Of a DNA stretch of 41,449 nucleotides, positions 23,527-33,610 are shown piece after piece. Under the pieces are notes generated by a model. That model was not told where the DNA came from and did no database searches. It saw only the letters and a list, made by a program, of their open reading frames with translations. Both the position numbers and the translations under genes were made by a program. Every line of letters starts with the position of its first letter. Positions within the stretch are counted from its first letter, which is position 1. The stretch covers positions 1 to 41,449 of the forward strand of contig JBEWZL010000281.1 in NCBI GenBank assembly GCA_045837725.1, given 5' to 3'. This DNA comes from Vermamoeba vermiformis. Lineage: Eukaryota > Tubulinea > Echinamoebida.

Positions 23527-23633
23527 AACCTTAGCCTTGCATCCTCTATTTATATAATAAAATACCTTATTTTTACTTTAAAAGTGCAATAAGGACCCGG
23601 GCAACTAAAAAATTCGTATAAAAAACGAATTGA

Positions 23634-26536
23634 CTAAGTTTGGAAATCCAACAAACAATAGATTGGCTTGAAGGTTTCCCAACAGACGTATCTCGAGTTG
23701 CACATGGGTTGATACCGAATATCATCAGGCAATATGATGCTTGTCTCCCATTGGCCAGTTATGAGGTCCCAAATCACAGCTTGTCGTTGTTCCGCGTACG
23801 ACGTTAGCGCGTAACGGTTACAGTACATGTTGTCGATCTGAATCGGATTAGAATACGTTAAATATGGTTAAGTAGGAATAATATAATGTGATTACCCTCA
23901 TATTGACGAATTCTCGTGGCTGATCTGACTTGCGCAGATCCCAAATTGCGGAACAATCGAAACGAGTCGCTACAATTGTATGTTCATCAGCGAATCTGAA
24001 TCCACCGTCAAAGTCTTTCTCGACAGCTACAGACGCCACTTTTGTATAATTCTTATCAAAAGCAGCGATAAGCTTGTCGTTGTCGTTGACCATGTACGTA
24101 AAAATTAAATCATTAAGAGGATTCAATTTGCCGTGTGTCATACGGTAAGACTCTATTTGCAATTGGCCGACTTCTTTTTCTTTTTCAACGCTGTAAACTC
24201 GACCAACTAAAAAATTAAAGAAAACGTTAGTTTCCTAATTTGGGCATAGGATTGAAACTTACTTCCGCCGATGAAGACGCGGTCATTATCAATAGCTTCT
24301 GCGAATAATCCTCCTGAACCAGGTCCCGTTACGTTCTTGATAACTTTCTGAGCGGATCTGCCGGTTACAATTACGGAGTACTGATTCGTTGATAAGCCAA
24401 CTACGACTGGAATTTCTCCTGGGCGCGATTCAAGATATGAAATCGAAGTTAAGGTGTCGATATTGAACCCATCCAAGGGATGTATCTCGTCGTTATGGCA
24501 GTCCCATAATTTGAACTCGCGATCTGTTCTGAAAGCTAACCAATTTTCATCCATAGTGTACGTCCTAGGTTCAGTTCGTGGCCTAGTTTTTGACCATTCG
24601 ATTTGTCGAACATTAAATACTCCGTTTTTCCAGTTCGTATAACGCCTGTACAAATAAAAAATTTAAACATTTTTCTTCGAAATTTTAAGTTGAGCGGATC
24701 TGCTTGAGAATGCGCTTACTTTGCCAGATTAAAATAGCCCTCTCGTCCTTTTATGCTGTAGCCTGTATTCGCCGGAAATTCTTTTCTTATGAGCTCGTTG
24801 TACATCACCTCGCTGAACTTTGTTTTGAGTTTGAATACAGCTCTTGATACCGATAATAAACTACGAGTTGATGCATAGTCCAGTTCAACAAATATAAGGT
24901 GCGCTATTTCCAATGGCAAGGACTCTAATGGAAAAGTTGTATCTCCCGGCGAGATTAATTTTGCTTTCGCTTTGTTCTTCCTCACAGCCTTTGCGTAGTC
25001 TTAAAATATAAATATATTAGTATTAATATAACCTCGAATACCTATAATTATATTAACGATTCGCTTAAACGAGAAATAAGATCCGCATCCGTTCGCTACA
25101 AATTTCTTTTGTCCTCCTCTGACTACGTACTGTGTAATACCATCTGTATGTCATCATTTCGAACACCTAGACTAGCCAAGAAATATCTTCCTTGAAATCC
25201 CAAAGTGCTATATGTCGGCTTTTTTAAAAATTCACCAACTAGTTGTCTTTCAAGAATTAGCTCCTTAATGGCCCGAAAAAACACTTAATAAAATAAATGT
25301 TAATTAAGTACTTATTTCATAATGATCCGGTACGTACTTGAAGGATAAGGTCCACGAGATGACGACATAACGTCGATCGGAGTTTCCTTAATAATTATTC
25401 TGTTATTCCACTGCCTGATTTCCGAACTGCGACAAATAAAATTACTCAAACACGTCATTATTATAAATATTATAAATATTATACCTTTGCTTAAGCATGT
25501 ACTTCAATTGCTCGAACGTAAAATTCTTCAAAAAGGGCATCATCGGATAATACATGAAAAGATGATGCAATATAGTTTTTCCTCGATAATCCTTAACTAC
25601 ATAAACCGATTAATATGGGTCACATTAGATTAAAGAAACATTTTGGCGGATCTGCTTTGGATCCGATCCCAAATTTTTTTCTTACGTTTGTGAATTTCAG
25701 GATGCCTCAAAAATATCTTCAATGCAAGTATATTAGACTTAATAATCAACATAAATGGCGTTGATATTTTTTGGAATCCGCTGGGCTCTAACGTAAGTGC
25801 TCCGCGCTTCGCTAAAAAACTCAAGATCTGCAGTCGATCTGATTTTCGAATATTCTTCGAAGTAGCTATATAATATTCCAATGACTCGGTATAAGTTACT
25901 CCTTTGCAATAAAACTCTGGTTCTTGAAACTTCGCGCCAAGATCAAACGCCTTGAAAAAGACCTTCAATCGATGGATTGTATCGTTGAGTGTGATTATGT
26001 TATTGTCTATTAATGCTTTAAGAATTTTTTGCACGTATTCGAGAGTACTACGAGCACGACTTAATTTCAATTCCGCATCTTGTACAAAAAATCAAGTTAG
26101 AATACGAATGGATCGCCATAATAATGATTGCTTACTTAATAATTCGCTCCAACCTAAGTTGTATTTGTCTTCGTAAGATTTGATCGTCGTTTCGAAATTG
26201 TTTTCCAGATCTGTCCAGAAAGTTTCTTCCGTTTGTTGCTTACTGCAGTATTTGGTTATATACCAGTGACGAATTATGCAGTAACGTTTTGCAACGTCCC
26301 AATTTTTGCTTTCTACGGCCTGAGAATAACGTAAGAACGACTGGACTAGGATTTGGGGCGCAAGACTCACAAAAAATCAATTTTCAATTATTAATAATTA
26401 AATAAATATGCTGACTTACTTGCGCAATCAGGGAGCAACCACCACCCATATTAAATAAATACGGCTGCGGATATTTTTCAAAAAATATCTGCCGAAAATC
26501 CTTCAGATTCGTAACTTCGCTGATAGAGTTCTCCAT
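23634..26536 (-). CDS. Ankyrin-like/F-box/WD-like fusion protein
   Basis: Exons, 5' to 3' on the minus strand: 26536–26420, 26319–26136, 26078–25686, 25596–25485, 25426–25338, 25283–25131, 24999–24720, 24645–24263, 24206–23896, 23837–23634; 2226 bases, 741 residues. Residues 1–350 contain divergent ankyrin-like helices (GGGCSLIAQAVESKNWDVA, then TPFMLIIKSNILALKIFL followed by LKDYRGKTILHHL). A central F-box follows (about 370–405: LESLPLEIAHLIFVELDYAS, LLSVSRAVFKLK). The C terminus has WD-like blades (FKLWDCHNDEI, AIWDLRKSD, VIWDLITGQWETS). An alternative is two genes, with the ankyrin part ending at a stop at 25123–25125. I prefer one gene because a strong GTACGT donor at 25130 joins the F-box exon in frame and that exon has no ATG of its own. 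Probable ubiquitin-ligase adaptor (inference). Confidence 0.72.
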
Positions 26537-26684
26537 TGCTGTATAACGAGCCTCTATATATCAAATAATACTAGCGTGCAATTATTTATTGCAATCTTTG
26601 ATTTGTGGAGACCATTTACGAGAGTAAACTAAAAGTAAAGCCAAAAAAATTTAGTTTTTTTTAACTCGGCCGCAACGTAACAAC

Positions 26685-28942
26685 ATGATTTACGTGACGC
26701 TATTATTAACTATTATTATAATATCTATTTATATATTATCCGCGGTAATCAGCCGCGGAAAACAGCTTGTTAAGCGTTTACAACTGACTTGGAAAAAAAG
26801 AAAGCGTGGAAGATTATTCAAATATGATCCTTCGTCAGCTCTAATAGATCAATTATTACCGCTGGTAAGAACATATTTTTTAATTAGTATTTTAAATTAC
26901 GTGCAAATTTCAAATAAAGACTTTTTGTCGATCGCGACCTTTTTCGATTTCTAACAAACCTAAATTTTAGGAGATATTATCAAATATAATAGGCAGTAAC
27001 GATATCGCATTTTTAAGAAACTGTAGACGAGTCAGCAAGTATTGGAACGTTGTCGCATCCACGATCTCTCCGCAGCATTTTTTTAAGCAGCTGTAAGTCA
27101 AAGCAATAGTGCCGTACATTAAAACATAGTGCATTATTACGATATATGGATAAAAAGGTTAATTTGCTATTAGGCCAACGAGACCAAATATTGAAAAACT
27201 GGAACAACAAATGGCCCTCAAGATAGACTGGCTCGAATATCCTACAGTAATATATATTATATAATATGGCTATATTACTATCACTTTGATGCTCGATTCG
27301 TCTGAATTCAATCGCATATTTATTTAACCTTGCCAGATGCGTCGCTTTGAATAATTGCGTTCATTAATTATTTAAATTGCTTAAAGATAATAACTCAATT
27401 TTTTGTTCAAATGTAATACCTATTTAATTATATTGTACTAACATTTGGTCTTCAGGAATGGTACGATTTACAATGGCTATACGAAGACGCAGTTTTGGCG
27501 CAGCAAAGGGGCAAAAAGATTATCGACGCTAATTTAGAAAGTGCGAATGGAATTGCTGCGATATTACGAGCTCAAGATCAACCCAAGAAGTAAGCACGAA
27601 AATTTAATTTAATTAATTTAATTGTAGTTTGTAATCACACAGCCAATTCAAATTCGAGCAGCATGTGATTCTTAAAATTTTTACCTAAAAATAAGTATTT
27701 TTGACTTGACACGTGAAAAAAATGTTTGACACGTGTCAAAAATCAAATGACAGAATTTTTAGTTCTTTATGACAGGTATTTGGCGAAAGTACGAGCACCC
27801 TATCAAAAACAAGAATCAGTTATTTATGTGCTTGGCAATGGCTCTATTATACTCAAATGGTACGCAGATCGAAATGAAGATCCAGAACAGCAGAATGGAA
27901 TTGCCGAAATAATCATCGAACTTGAACATCTTACGCCACCTTTGAGATTAACACACGAACAAATTTACCGATTCAGAAAGCTTCCTATTGCAAGCGTCCC
28001 AAAAATCGGTAATTTTCCCGTCCGGATCTGCAATCCAAAAAAATTATTGAAATTTCCTTTTTAGGCATGTTACCGAGAGGTCGCGCTTTGGCTCAAACAT
28101 TAGGCTACGCATATATGCCTAGTATAGTATCAGATATTATGCACCTATTATTCACATCAGTATATTATTCATTGGCACAACAAATCATCGGATCTGCCGT
28201 CATAATATCAATGCTATTACTATTACTAGGCTATATGATGCCATTTCAATTAGAAACCAAAAAAATACCTTGGCTCATAGGCGCAATTATTAACGTAGTA
28301 ATTGCATGTTTCATCGGCAGTTCAGGAATGTTTTTCAATTTCACGAATTTTGCAGCCTGTTGTATTATTATATGCAGCTATGAATATATACTTGAAGATC
28401 TAGCAAATAGATTTCGGTACAGCGGAAATCTCAATGTGTCACATCCGGATTTGGCTAAGATATTTTGCTTCGGAGTTATTTTTCTGACAGTAGATTGGAG
28501 CACAGCAATCGGATCAATTATCAATGGAACAATATGGCAGTATTTAATACGAAATATGGTACATGCGACAGAATTGAGTGTCTTTTACCTCTTCTCGCAG
28601 TACATCCGTTGGAACCGAAAACTGGCGCAAGTCAATACTTCCCTGACGTGGAGTTTAATTATCAGAATTTATATCATTGGCGTGTTTTATACGGTTTATC
28701 TGCCCGTGTAATTCTAGTTCCACTCAGAATTGAAATCCTTGTACAATAAACGTCAACTTTTACTTTGGCTTAGATGCACTTGGCGAACTGACCAACGATG
28801 TCAAAATTTGTTTTTATTAGCATTGGATGCGTTAGCATTACTGGTCGTAATCACGCGTAATCCGCAAAACATCTTGCGAAACATTGAAAATACGAAGAAA
28901 ATTTGTCAATTTCCGATCGATCGATCAACTGCCATGGAGTAG
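26685..28942 (+). CDS. Membrane-anchored F-box protein
   Basis: Exons: 26685–26864, 26971–27092, 27174–27246, 27456–27589, 27776–28008, 28065 onward. Residues 2–21 are a hydrophobic helix followed by a basic stretch (KKRKRGR), the layout of an N-terminal membrane anchor with a cytosolic continuation. An F-box follows at about 53–95 (IDQLLPL then EILSNIIGSNDIAFL, CRRVSKYWNVVAS). Residues from about 250 contain several more hydrophobic segments (IISMLLLLLGYMM, LIGAIINVVIACFI, CFGVIFLTVDWSTAIGSII), giving a polytopic membrane region. If the last exon runs to its own stop at 28711 the product is 462 residues. A further 71-codon open frame (28730–28942) may instead be the true 3' exon, reached by a weak donor near 28650. 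Its location suggests ubiquitination at a membrane (inference). The intron at 27590–27775 carries TGACACGTGTCA. Confidence 0.65.
27727..27738. promoter_or_regulatory. Palindrome TGACACGTGTCA in membrane F-box gene intron
   Basis: Perfect copy in the intron 27590–27775, preceded about 20 bases earlier by a partial copy (TTGACACGTG at about 27706). Confidence 0.4.
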
Positions 28943-29075
28943 GCAAAAATTAACAAGATTTTATTACTTAACCTGTCTCTAAGAAAGGCAAACGGAAAAA
29001 ATCTTGTTGGCACGCTCTTCGCGCTGCTTTTAGAAAGTTTGATGTCGCATGCATTATTTCAGTTTTATTTCAACA

Positions 29076-29902
29076 ATGAAGCCACAACTCATCTTCGCGA
29101 TACTATTTATCGCTGCGCATTGCGTCATGGCGCAGGCTGTGTCACAGCTTCACCAATACTACAACGCTGAAGGTTGCAACACGACAGAATCTCTCGTTGC
29201 CCAGATCCAAGTCAGTATATTGCAATGTACTGTCGTTAGAATCACTTAGATTAATTAGTTATGAGATTGGTATAATTCCGGATGGCTGCTCAGAGCGAGC
29301 ATGCACACAAAACGGGGATCTTTGGGTTTCTGTAGCTTGCAACGTTTCGTTGTCCCTCGTCGATAATTTCTCGTACGTTTCGAGATTTATGGGCTCCGAC
29401 TGTAATGACACCATGCTTGATGAAAGAGTAATTTGTAAGTAATTACTGGTATTTTTAATTTATTTATCTTTGTAAATCCAAAATCGTTAACCGACAATTT
29501 TTGATTTTAGTCAATCGCAATACCACTACGGCTTGCCTGAACGTCATTACATCCTCTTATTCAATTTCTATTAATAACACTTGCAACGCTAACGGAAACA
29601 TTACGATCGAGAGACACACATCCGTCGATTGCAGCGCTGGCGATGTGATCGAGTCTACAACAGGCTCAGATGGTACATGCGACAACTCTGTCTATGCTTT
29701 CTGCAGCGTAGATGCACCTCAAACTTCGCCATCTGCATCCGAACCAACGATCCAACCCGAATCCAGTCCAACTTCCTCGCCAACAGCTCCTACTTCGCCC
29801 AATACGAACACACCTAAATCCAGCACTCCTAAAGCAAGCAACACTGGGAAATTAGTTGCTGTTTCGTTCACCAGCATTTTATCTGCCGTACTACTTTTGT
29901 AA
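29076..29902 (+). CDS. GPI-type secreted Cys-rich surface protein, copy 1
   Basis: Exons: 29076–29210, 29266–29434, 29511–29902; 231 residues. The N terminus MKPQLIFAILFIAAHCVMA is a signal peptide with likely cleavage before QAVS. The ectodomain has about ten cysteines and several N-glycosylation sites (NTT, NVS, NFS, NDT, NNT). It is followed by a Ser/Thr/Pro stalk (about residues 160–210) and a C-terminal hydrophobic tail (VSFTSILSAVLLL) typical of GPI attachment. Repeated cues such as EGCNTTESLV, DERVI and TGSDGTC are shared with the downstream copy at 30195. An in-frame ATG at 29049 is less likely because it would precede the signal peptide. Function unknown; cell-surface location is inferred from topology. 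Confidence 0.85.
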
Positions 29903-30194
29903 TTCTTTTGCGGCGAGTAAAATTGCTCTTTGGCTAAATTTAGCTATTATACTGCTCATTTGTATAGTATAATAGGAGATTGTTTCCATTTACGTACTGG
30001 ATCAAGATCTGTTAAATGACAGCTGTCACGACAAAGTATTACTTCAAAGCAAATACCTGCATTAAGACGCAATCAAGTATTATACGTGTACGATTAATGA
30101 TATGTCAAGGTGAGATTTGATTTTCTTAACTTTGCCGCGGGTCGGAAAAAATCTCCGACACAATTCAGTTCTTTTCACTTTTCAATTCAAAACG

Positions 30195-31012
30195 ATGAAG
30201 CCACAACTCGCCCTCGCTGCAATTTTATGCGCAGTTATTATTCAATTTGTTGCCTGTCAAGTTCCTGCCTCGCAGCGGTCAAGATACTATAACGTTGAAG
30301 GATGCAACACGACAGAATCTCTCGTTTTTGAATACCAAGTAATTATTTTAAATATCCGACTAAAATTCCTGTAATATATTTAATAATTATTTTCAGGTTG
30401 GTATTGTTGGGGACGGTTGCTCTGATACCCCTTGTACTCTTGTCGCGGATAATTTATGGTTGTATATCACCTGTAGCGAACCGTCTCAGGTAGTAGATGG
30501 TCTATCTTATATTTCGAGCTACACTACGACTGATTGTGGCAACGAAACTGCACTTGACGAACGAATCCTGTAAGCAATTTTAAAAATTATTTTTACTCCG
30601 ATTTATTCTGATTAATATTGATTTTGAAGTTAACCCGTCTATAACTGGCTGTTTTAATACTTTTGATATGTCCTTTTACGTCAACAATACTTGCACGCTC
30701 AACGGCGAGATCACGCTCGAACGATTTAGCACCCTCAACTGCTCTGCTAGCTCCTTACTAACAACTCTTACTGGCTCTGATGGTACATGCACGAACTCTA
30801 CCTACGCCTATTGTGTTGTTGGAGTACCTCCGCAGGCTCCATCCGCACCTGAACCGATCAGTAGTCCTACATCCGCCAGCCCTGTCGCAAGTTCGCCACA
30901 ACCGATTAACACGCCAAAGAGCACCACTTCAACTCCCAAGGCTAGCAGTGTTGACGGCAAGTTGATGATTTCCTTCGGCAGTGTTTTTTCAGTGCTCCTT
31001 TTGTTGTTGTAG
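30195..31012 (+). CDS. GPI-type secreted Cys-rich surface protein, copy 2
   Basis: Tandem paralogue of the gene at 29076 with the same three-exon layout: 30195–30338, 30397–30569 and 30630–31012. The signal peptide starts MKPQLALAAILCAVI, the ectodomain repeats EGCNTTESLV, LDERI and LTGSDGTCTNS, and a Pro/Ser/Thr stalk ends in the hydrophobic tail FGSVFSVLLLLL. At the second intron the canonical GT (30570) and AG (30628–30629) boundaries leave the exons out of frame by one base, so either a different splice site is used, the gene is damaged, or a base is wrong. The third exon is otherwise open to its stop and as well conserved as in copy 1. The family is not recognised. Confidence 0.72.
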
Positions 31013-31134
31013 ATCTGTGACAGATCCCAGCCCGAATTCAATCCTTTCAAGGCTTTGTATTACAATATAATGAACTGTACTGATCCTCTTTAGTTCAAAT
31101 AATCAACCTCGGTTCGTAGTTGGAAGTTTGTTGT

Positions 31135-31146
31135 TGACACGTGTCA
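31135..31146. promoter_or_regulatory. Palindrome TGACACGTGTCA (intergenic)
   Basis: Perfect 12-base palindrome with a CACGTG E-box core. Three further perfect copies lie in introns at 6350, 17697 and 27727. The core is the type of site bound by bHLH factors, but the binding protein here is unknown. Confidence 0.4.
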
Positions 31147-31419
31147 CATCCAATTCTTTCGTTCGTTACAACTCCCTTACACAAGTTCATATAATTGCAA
31201 TTTTATTTTATCTCCGTACTTAAGTATCAGTAACTGAATGAACTGACAGTTAAGGGGCAACAATAACAGTATCAACGAAAGGCCGACATCCACTCGCGGC
31301 TGATTAACGGCGGAAATAATATCGTCAGATTCCTATTCTTTCTAGAAAGGTATCATGGAGCCACGTATAAAAACGTAGGTAAAATCATGGCAAATGAAGT
31401 GCATTCTTGTCAAAGTTGA

Positions 31420-31433
31420 CACGTCAGAAAAAT
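31420..31433 (+). promoter_or_regulatory. Shared 14-mer upstream of CaaX gene 1
   Basis: CACGTCAGAAAAAT lies about 130 bases before the ATG at 31562, and an identical 14-mer lies about 105 bases before the ATG at 32743. It is a candidate common promoter element; it contains an ACGTCA core like CRE/bZIP sites. Confidence 0.45.
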
Positions 31434-31561
31434 TAAGGAATCGGTTGATTTGTTTTCGCTCTTTAATTATAATTTCATACTCTATTAGCACAATAAAACA
31501 CATATCAATTTTTTAAAAGATCGGCGCTGAATTTATTGCTGATTTGTTTCAACTGATCGAG

Positions 31562-31871
31562 ATGTCGAACAACAATCACCTCCCACCACCGAGAATGTTA
31601 ATGGCCACGAGTGGCAAGAAAGGTTTTGAGCCCTACTCGCCACCTCCTCCTCCTCCTCCTCATAAAGACGCGCAACCACCACAACCTGGTAAGATTGATT
31701 TTGGATCTTCGATCCGAATCTAACCGTTATAATTCAGAAATAGACCGAGTATCAGTAGAAATTATGCGAATGCTAATGGATACTAGTGGTAAGGACGGAT
31801 ACGAGGTCTATACGCCTCCAAAGGTTGAGCAGAAAAAATCAAAAGAGAAAGAGAGATGCAACGTTGCATAA
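31562..31871 (+). CDS. CaaX-box microprotein 1 (two TSGK motifs)
   Basis: Two exons, 31562–31688 and 31738–31871; 86 residues. The protein holds two copies of one motif: RMLMATSGKKGFEPYSPP (residues 12–29) and RMLMDTSGKDGYEVYTPP. A poly-proline run follows the first copy. The tail is basic and charged (KKSKEKER) and ends CNVA, a C-terminal CaaX box expected to be prenylated, with the basic residues aiding membrane binding as in small GTPases. No globular domain is predicted. The intron separates the two motif copies, so each motif is roughly an exon module. First of three tandem related genes. No known family recognised; function unknown. Confidence 0.75.
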
Positions 31872-32093
31872 AATAAATCAAACATCTGCTGTATTTCTAT
31901 AAATATCACTGTAAAAATTTAACAAAATAAATAATCGCTGATGCTTCCGGTTCTTCGGCAAGAAATTTGGGAATTCCATAGGCCAATGAACCAAAAACGT
32001 CAAAAGATTATCCTCCTGCCGTCGTTAACACCACTTTGCACTTCAACTACGAACTATCGATCGTACCAATATTAGATAGATCAAGTATCTTTC

Positions 32094-32285
32094 ATGGATC
32101 CAGAAAATAAACCGGAGATCGTTGAACCAATTATGTCTAATCTCAAAGCCGAAAGAATGCTTGCTATGACTAGTGGCAAGGACTTATATGACATATATGA
32201 GCCGCCTGCTATTAAACCGCCCAAGTCACAAGAAGCCGAGTCGAATAATGAAGAAAAAACCGAAAGCAGATGCACCGTTTTGTAA
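32094..32285 (+). CDS. CaaX-box microprotein 2
   Basis: Single exon, 63 residues. It contains one motif copy, ERMLAMTSGKDLYDIYEPP (residues about 20–38), then a charged, low-complexity linker, and ends ESRCTVL. The final CTVL is a CaaX box whose terminal leucine would favour geranylgeranylation. It lies 222 bases after gene 1 in the same orientation. The conserved order (motif, linker, CaaX) in three neighbouring but otherwise diverged proteins supports this short frame as a real gene. Confidence 0.72.
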   Translation: MDPENKPEIVEPIMSNLKAERMLAMTSGKDLYDIYEPPAIKPPKSQEAESNNEEKTESRCTVL

Positions 32286-32742
32286 ATTAGAAAAAAATAT
32301 GTATTTCGTTAATATTATAAATTATGCTTACAATTTTGCAGGTAAAGTGCTGATCCCTTCAATAATAATTTAAAAATTATTTGTTTTTAGGTACGTACCG
32401 CTCGTATCTTCATAAATGGCATTCATGATTAGCCACTAGAAAATTGTGTAGTCGTATTTACGATAGAAAATCGGAGATACGCGTTCTCGGGAAGCAAATC
32501 GAGATCCGGATACGAGCAAGATCCATTGTTGAATGTTGGGTAGTATCATATCTAAGAACTCCGTATACGGTATAAGTAGTAAATTCAATCTTGTTTCAGC
32601 TAAAAAATGTGTTTACCTACAGACAGCACGTCAGAAAAATGCCAGATCGTTGCGATATCTTTTTGTTTCTTTGTAAGCTAGCAATTGCAAGGCAATACGA
32701 GCAATCAATTTAAATTTAAACAAGAATATTCTATATTTTGCC
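32286..32742. other. Intergenic region between CaaX genes 2 and 3
   Basis: About 457 bases with no gene. The 14-mer CACGTCAGAAAAAT is at 32627–32640. A GATCCGGAT motif lies near 32503, similar to those seen in many introns here. Confidence 0.5.
32627..32640 (+). promoter_or_regulatory. Shared 14-mer upstream of CaaX gene 3
   Basis: Identical to 31420–31433. No copy was found before gene 2, which may be driven differently. Confidence 0.45.
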
Positions 32743-33107
32743 ATGTCGAAGCAACAACCAGCCACAAGAATGCTAGTGTTTACTAGCGGCAAAAATTCGT
32801 TTGAACCCTATGGCCCTCCTCGACGACCCGCACCTATTCCATTGCCTCCCAAATTCCAACAATCTCCTCCTGAAGTGGAAGCCCCTGCCGATAATGCATC
32901 CAACGGTAAGATCTTTTTTAGATCGCGACTTCGACTCAAATTTTCTAATATGAACTGTTTAAAGAGAAAGAAGAATACCAACCAGAGCCATCGGCTGATG
33001 TACTGCCGCCAGAGCCCGCTGAAGAGAAAAAAGAACAACCCGAAATGACGCCAGTAAATCCAAACTCCAACAAATCTAGTAAGAGGAAACCATGCATCGT
33101 TTCCTAA
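32743..33107 (+). CDS. CaaX-box microprotein 3
   Basis: Two exons, 32743–32905 and 32965–33107; 101 residues. The motif TRMLVFTSGKNSFEPYGPP lies at about residues 8–26, followed by a long Pro/Glu-rich, probably disordered stretch. A basic tail (KSSKRKP) leads to the C-terminal CaaX box CIVS, where the terminal serine would favour farnesylation. The intron falls after the first Pro-rich segment, at the same phase as in gene 1. The ATG is the first in frame. An effector or adaptor held at the membrane is a reasonable guess, not shown. Confidence 0.72.
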
Positions 33108-33610
33108 ATAAACAAATGTATTATGATTATCAAGCCAACGTTAAATAGCACGTAATCTTCATCCAATACCGTAAGACAATTCTGGGACCTGTTGGATCGA
33201 GCGATTGATGCGTGTGTCACGATTTCCGTTGCGAACGAAAACAACGAATGCCATTTTTTAATAATAAAGATGATATTACGTCTTACTGAAGATTTTCCAA
33301 TGGTTGATTTGTAAAGTAACGTTTGACGTACTGACCCGAATTCTGCCTAGACCTCTTCAAACGATCACGTGACTTGGCTGCACGGCGTTTTGAGGCCGAG
33401 AGTTGATATCGATCACTTGCTTATTTTGAAATTGTATTGGGCACGGGATAATCACGTGGACAGGATTGACAACGTGTGGATCCACTTTGATCGTAACATT
33501 CAAGTATTGTACTTCCTACGACTCGTTCTTGAATGAAACTCCGGAACGCTCCGTCTTGTCTTGCAAATGAACGTAACTTCTCCATTGCTGAGATGCGTTG
33601 AGCGATGAAA
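33108..33610. other. Intergenic region between converging genes
   Basis: About 500 bases between the third CaaX gene (plus) and the glycosylase gene (minus). I see no gene, RNA or repeat. Several CACGTG/ATCACGTG strings occur near 33365 and 33450. Confidence 0.45.

Larger units (their letters stand above)
31013..31561. other. Intergenic region upstream of the CaaX genes
   Basis: About 550 bases without a gene. It contains the 12-base palindrome TGACACGTGTCA at 31135–31146 and the 14-mer CACGTCAGAAAAAT at 31420–31433, which recurs upstream of the third CaaX gene. No other structure seen. Confidence 0.5.

Noticed and set aside
24716-24985. Separate F-box gene starting at 24985
   Set aside because: The first codon there is GTG, no ATG precedes the F-box in that exon, and an AAG acceptor sits at 25000; it fits better as an internal exon of the 23634–26536 gene.
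28465-28749. 94-codon plus-strand frame overlapping the membrane F-box gene
   Set aside because: It is in another frame from the hydrophobic-helix exon and cannot be joined in frame by good splice sites, though parts look coding-like.
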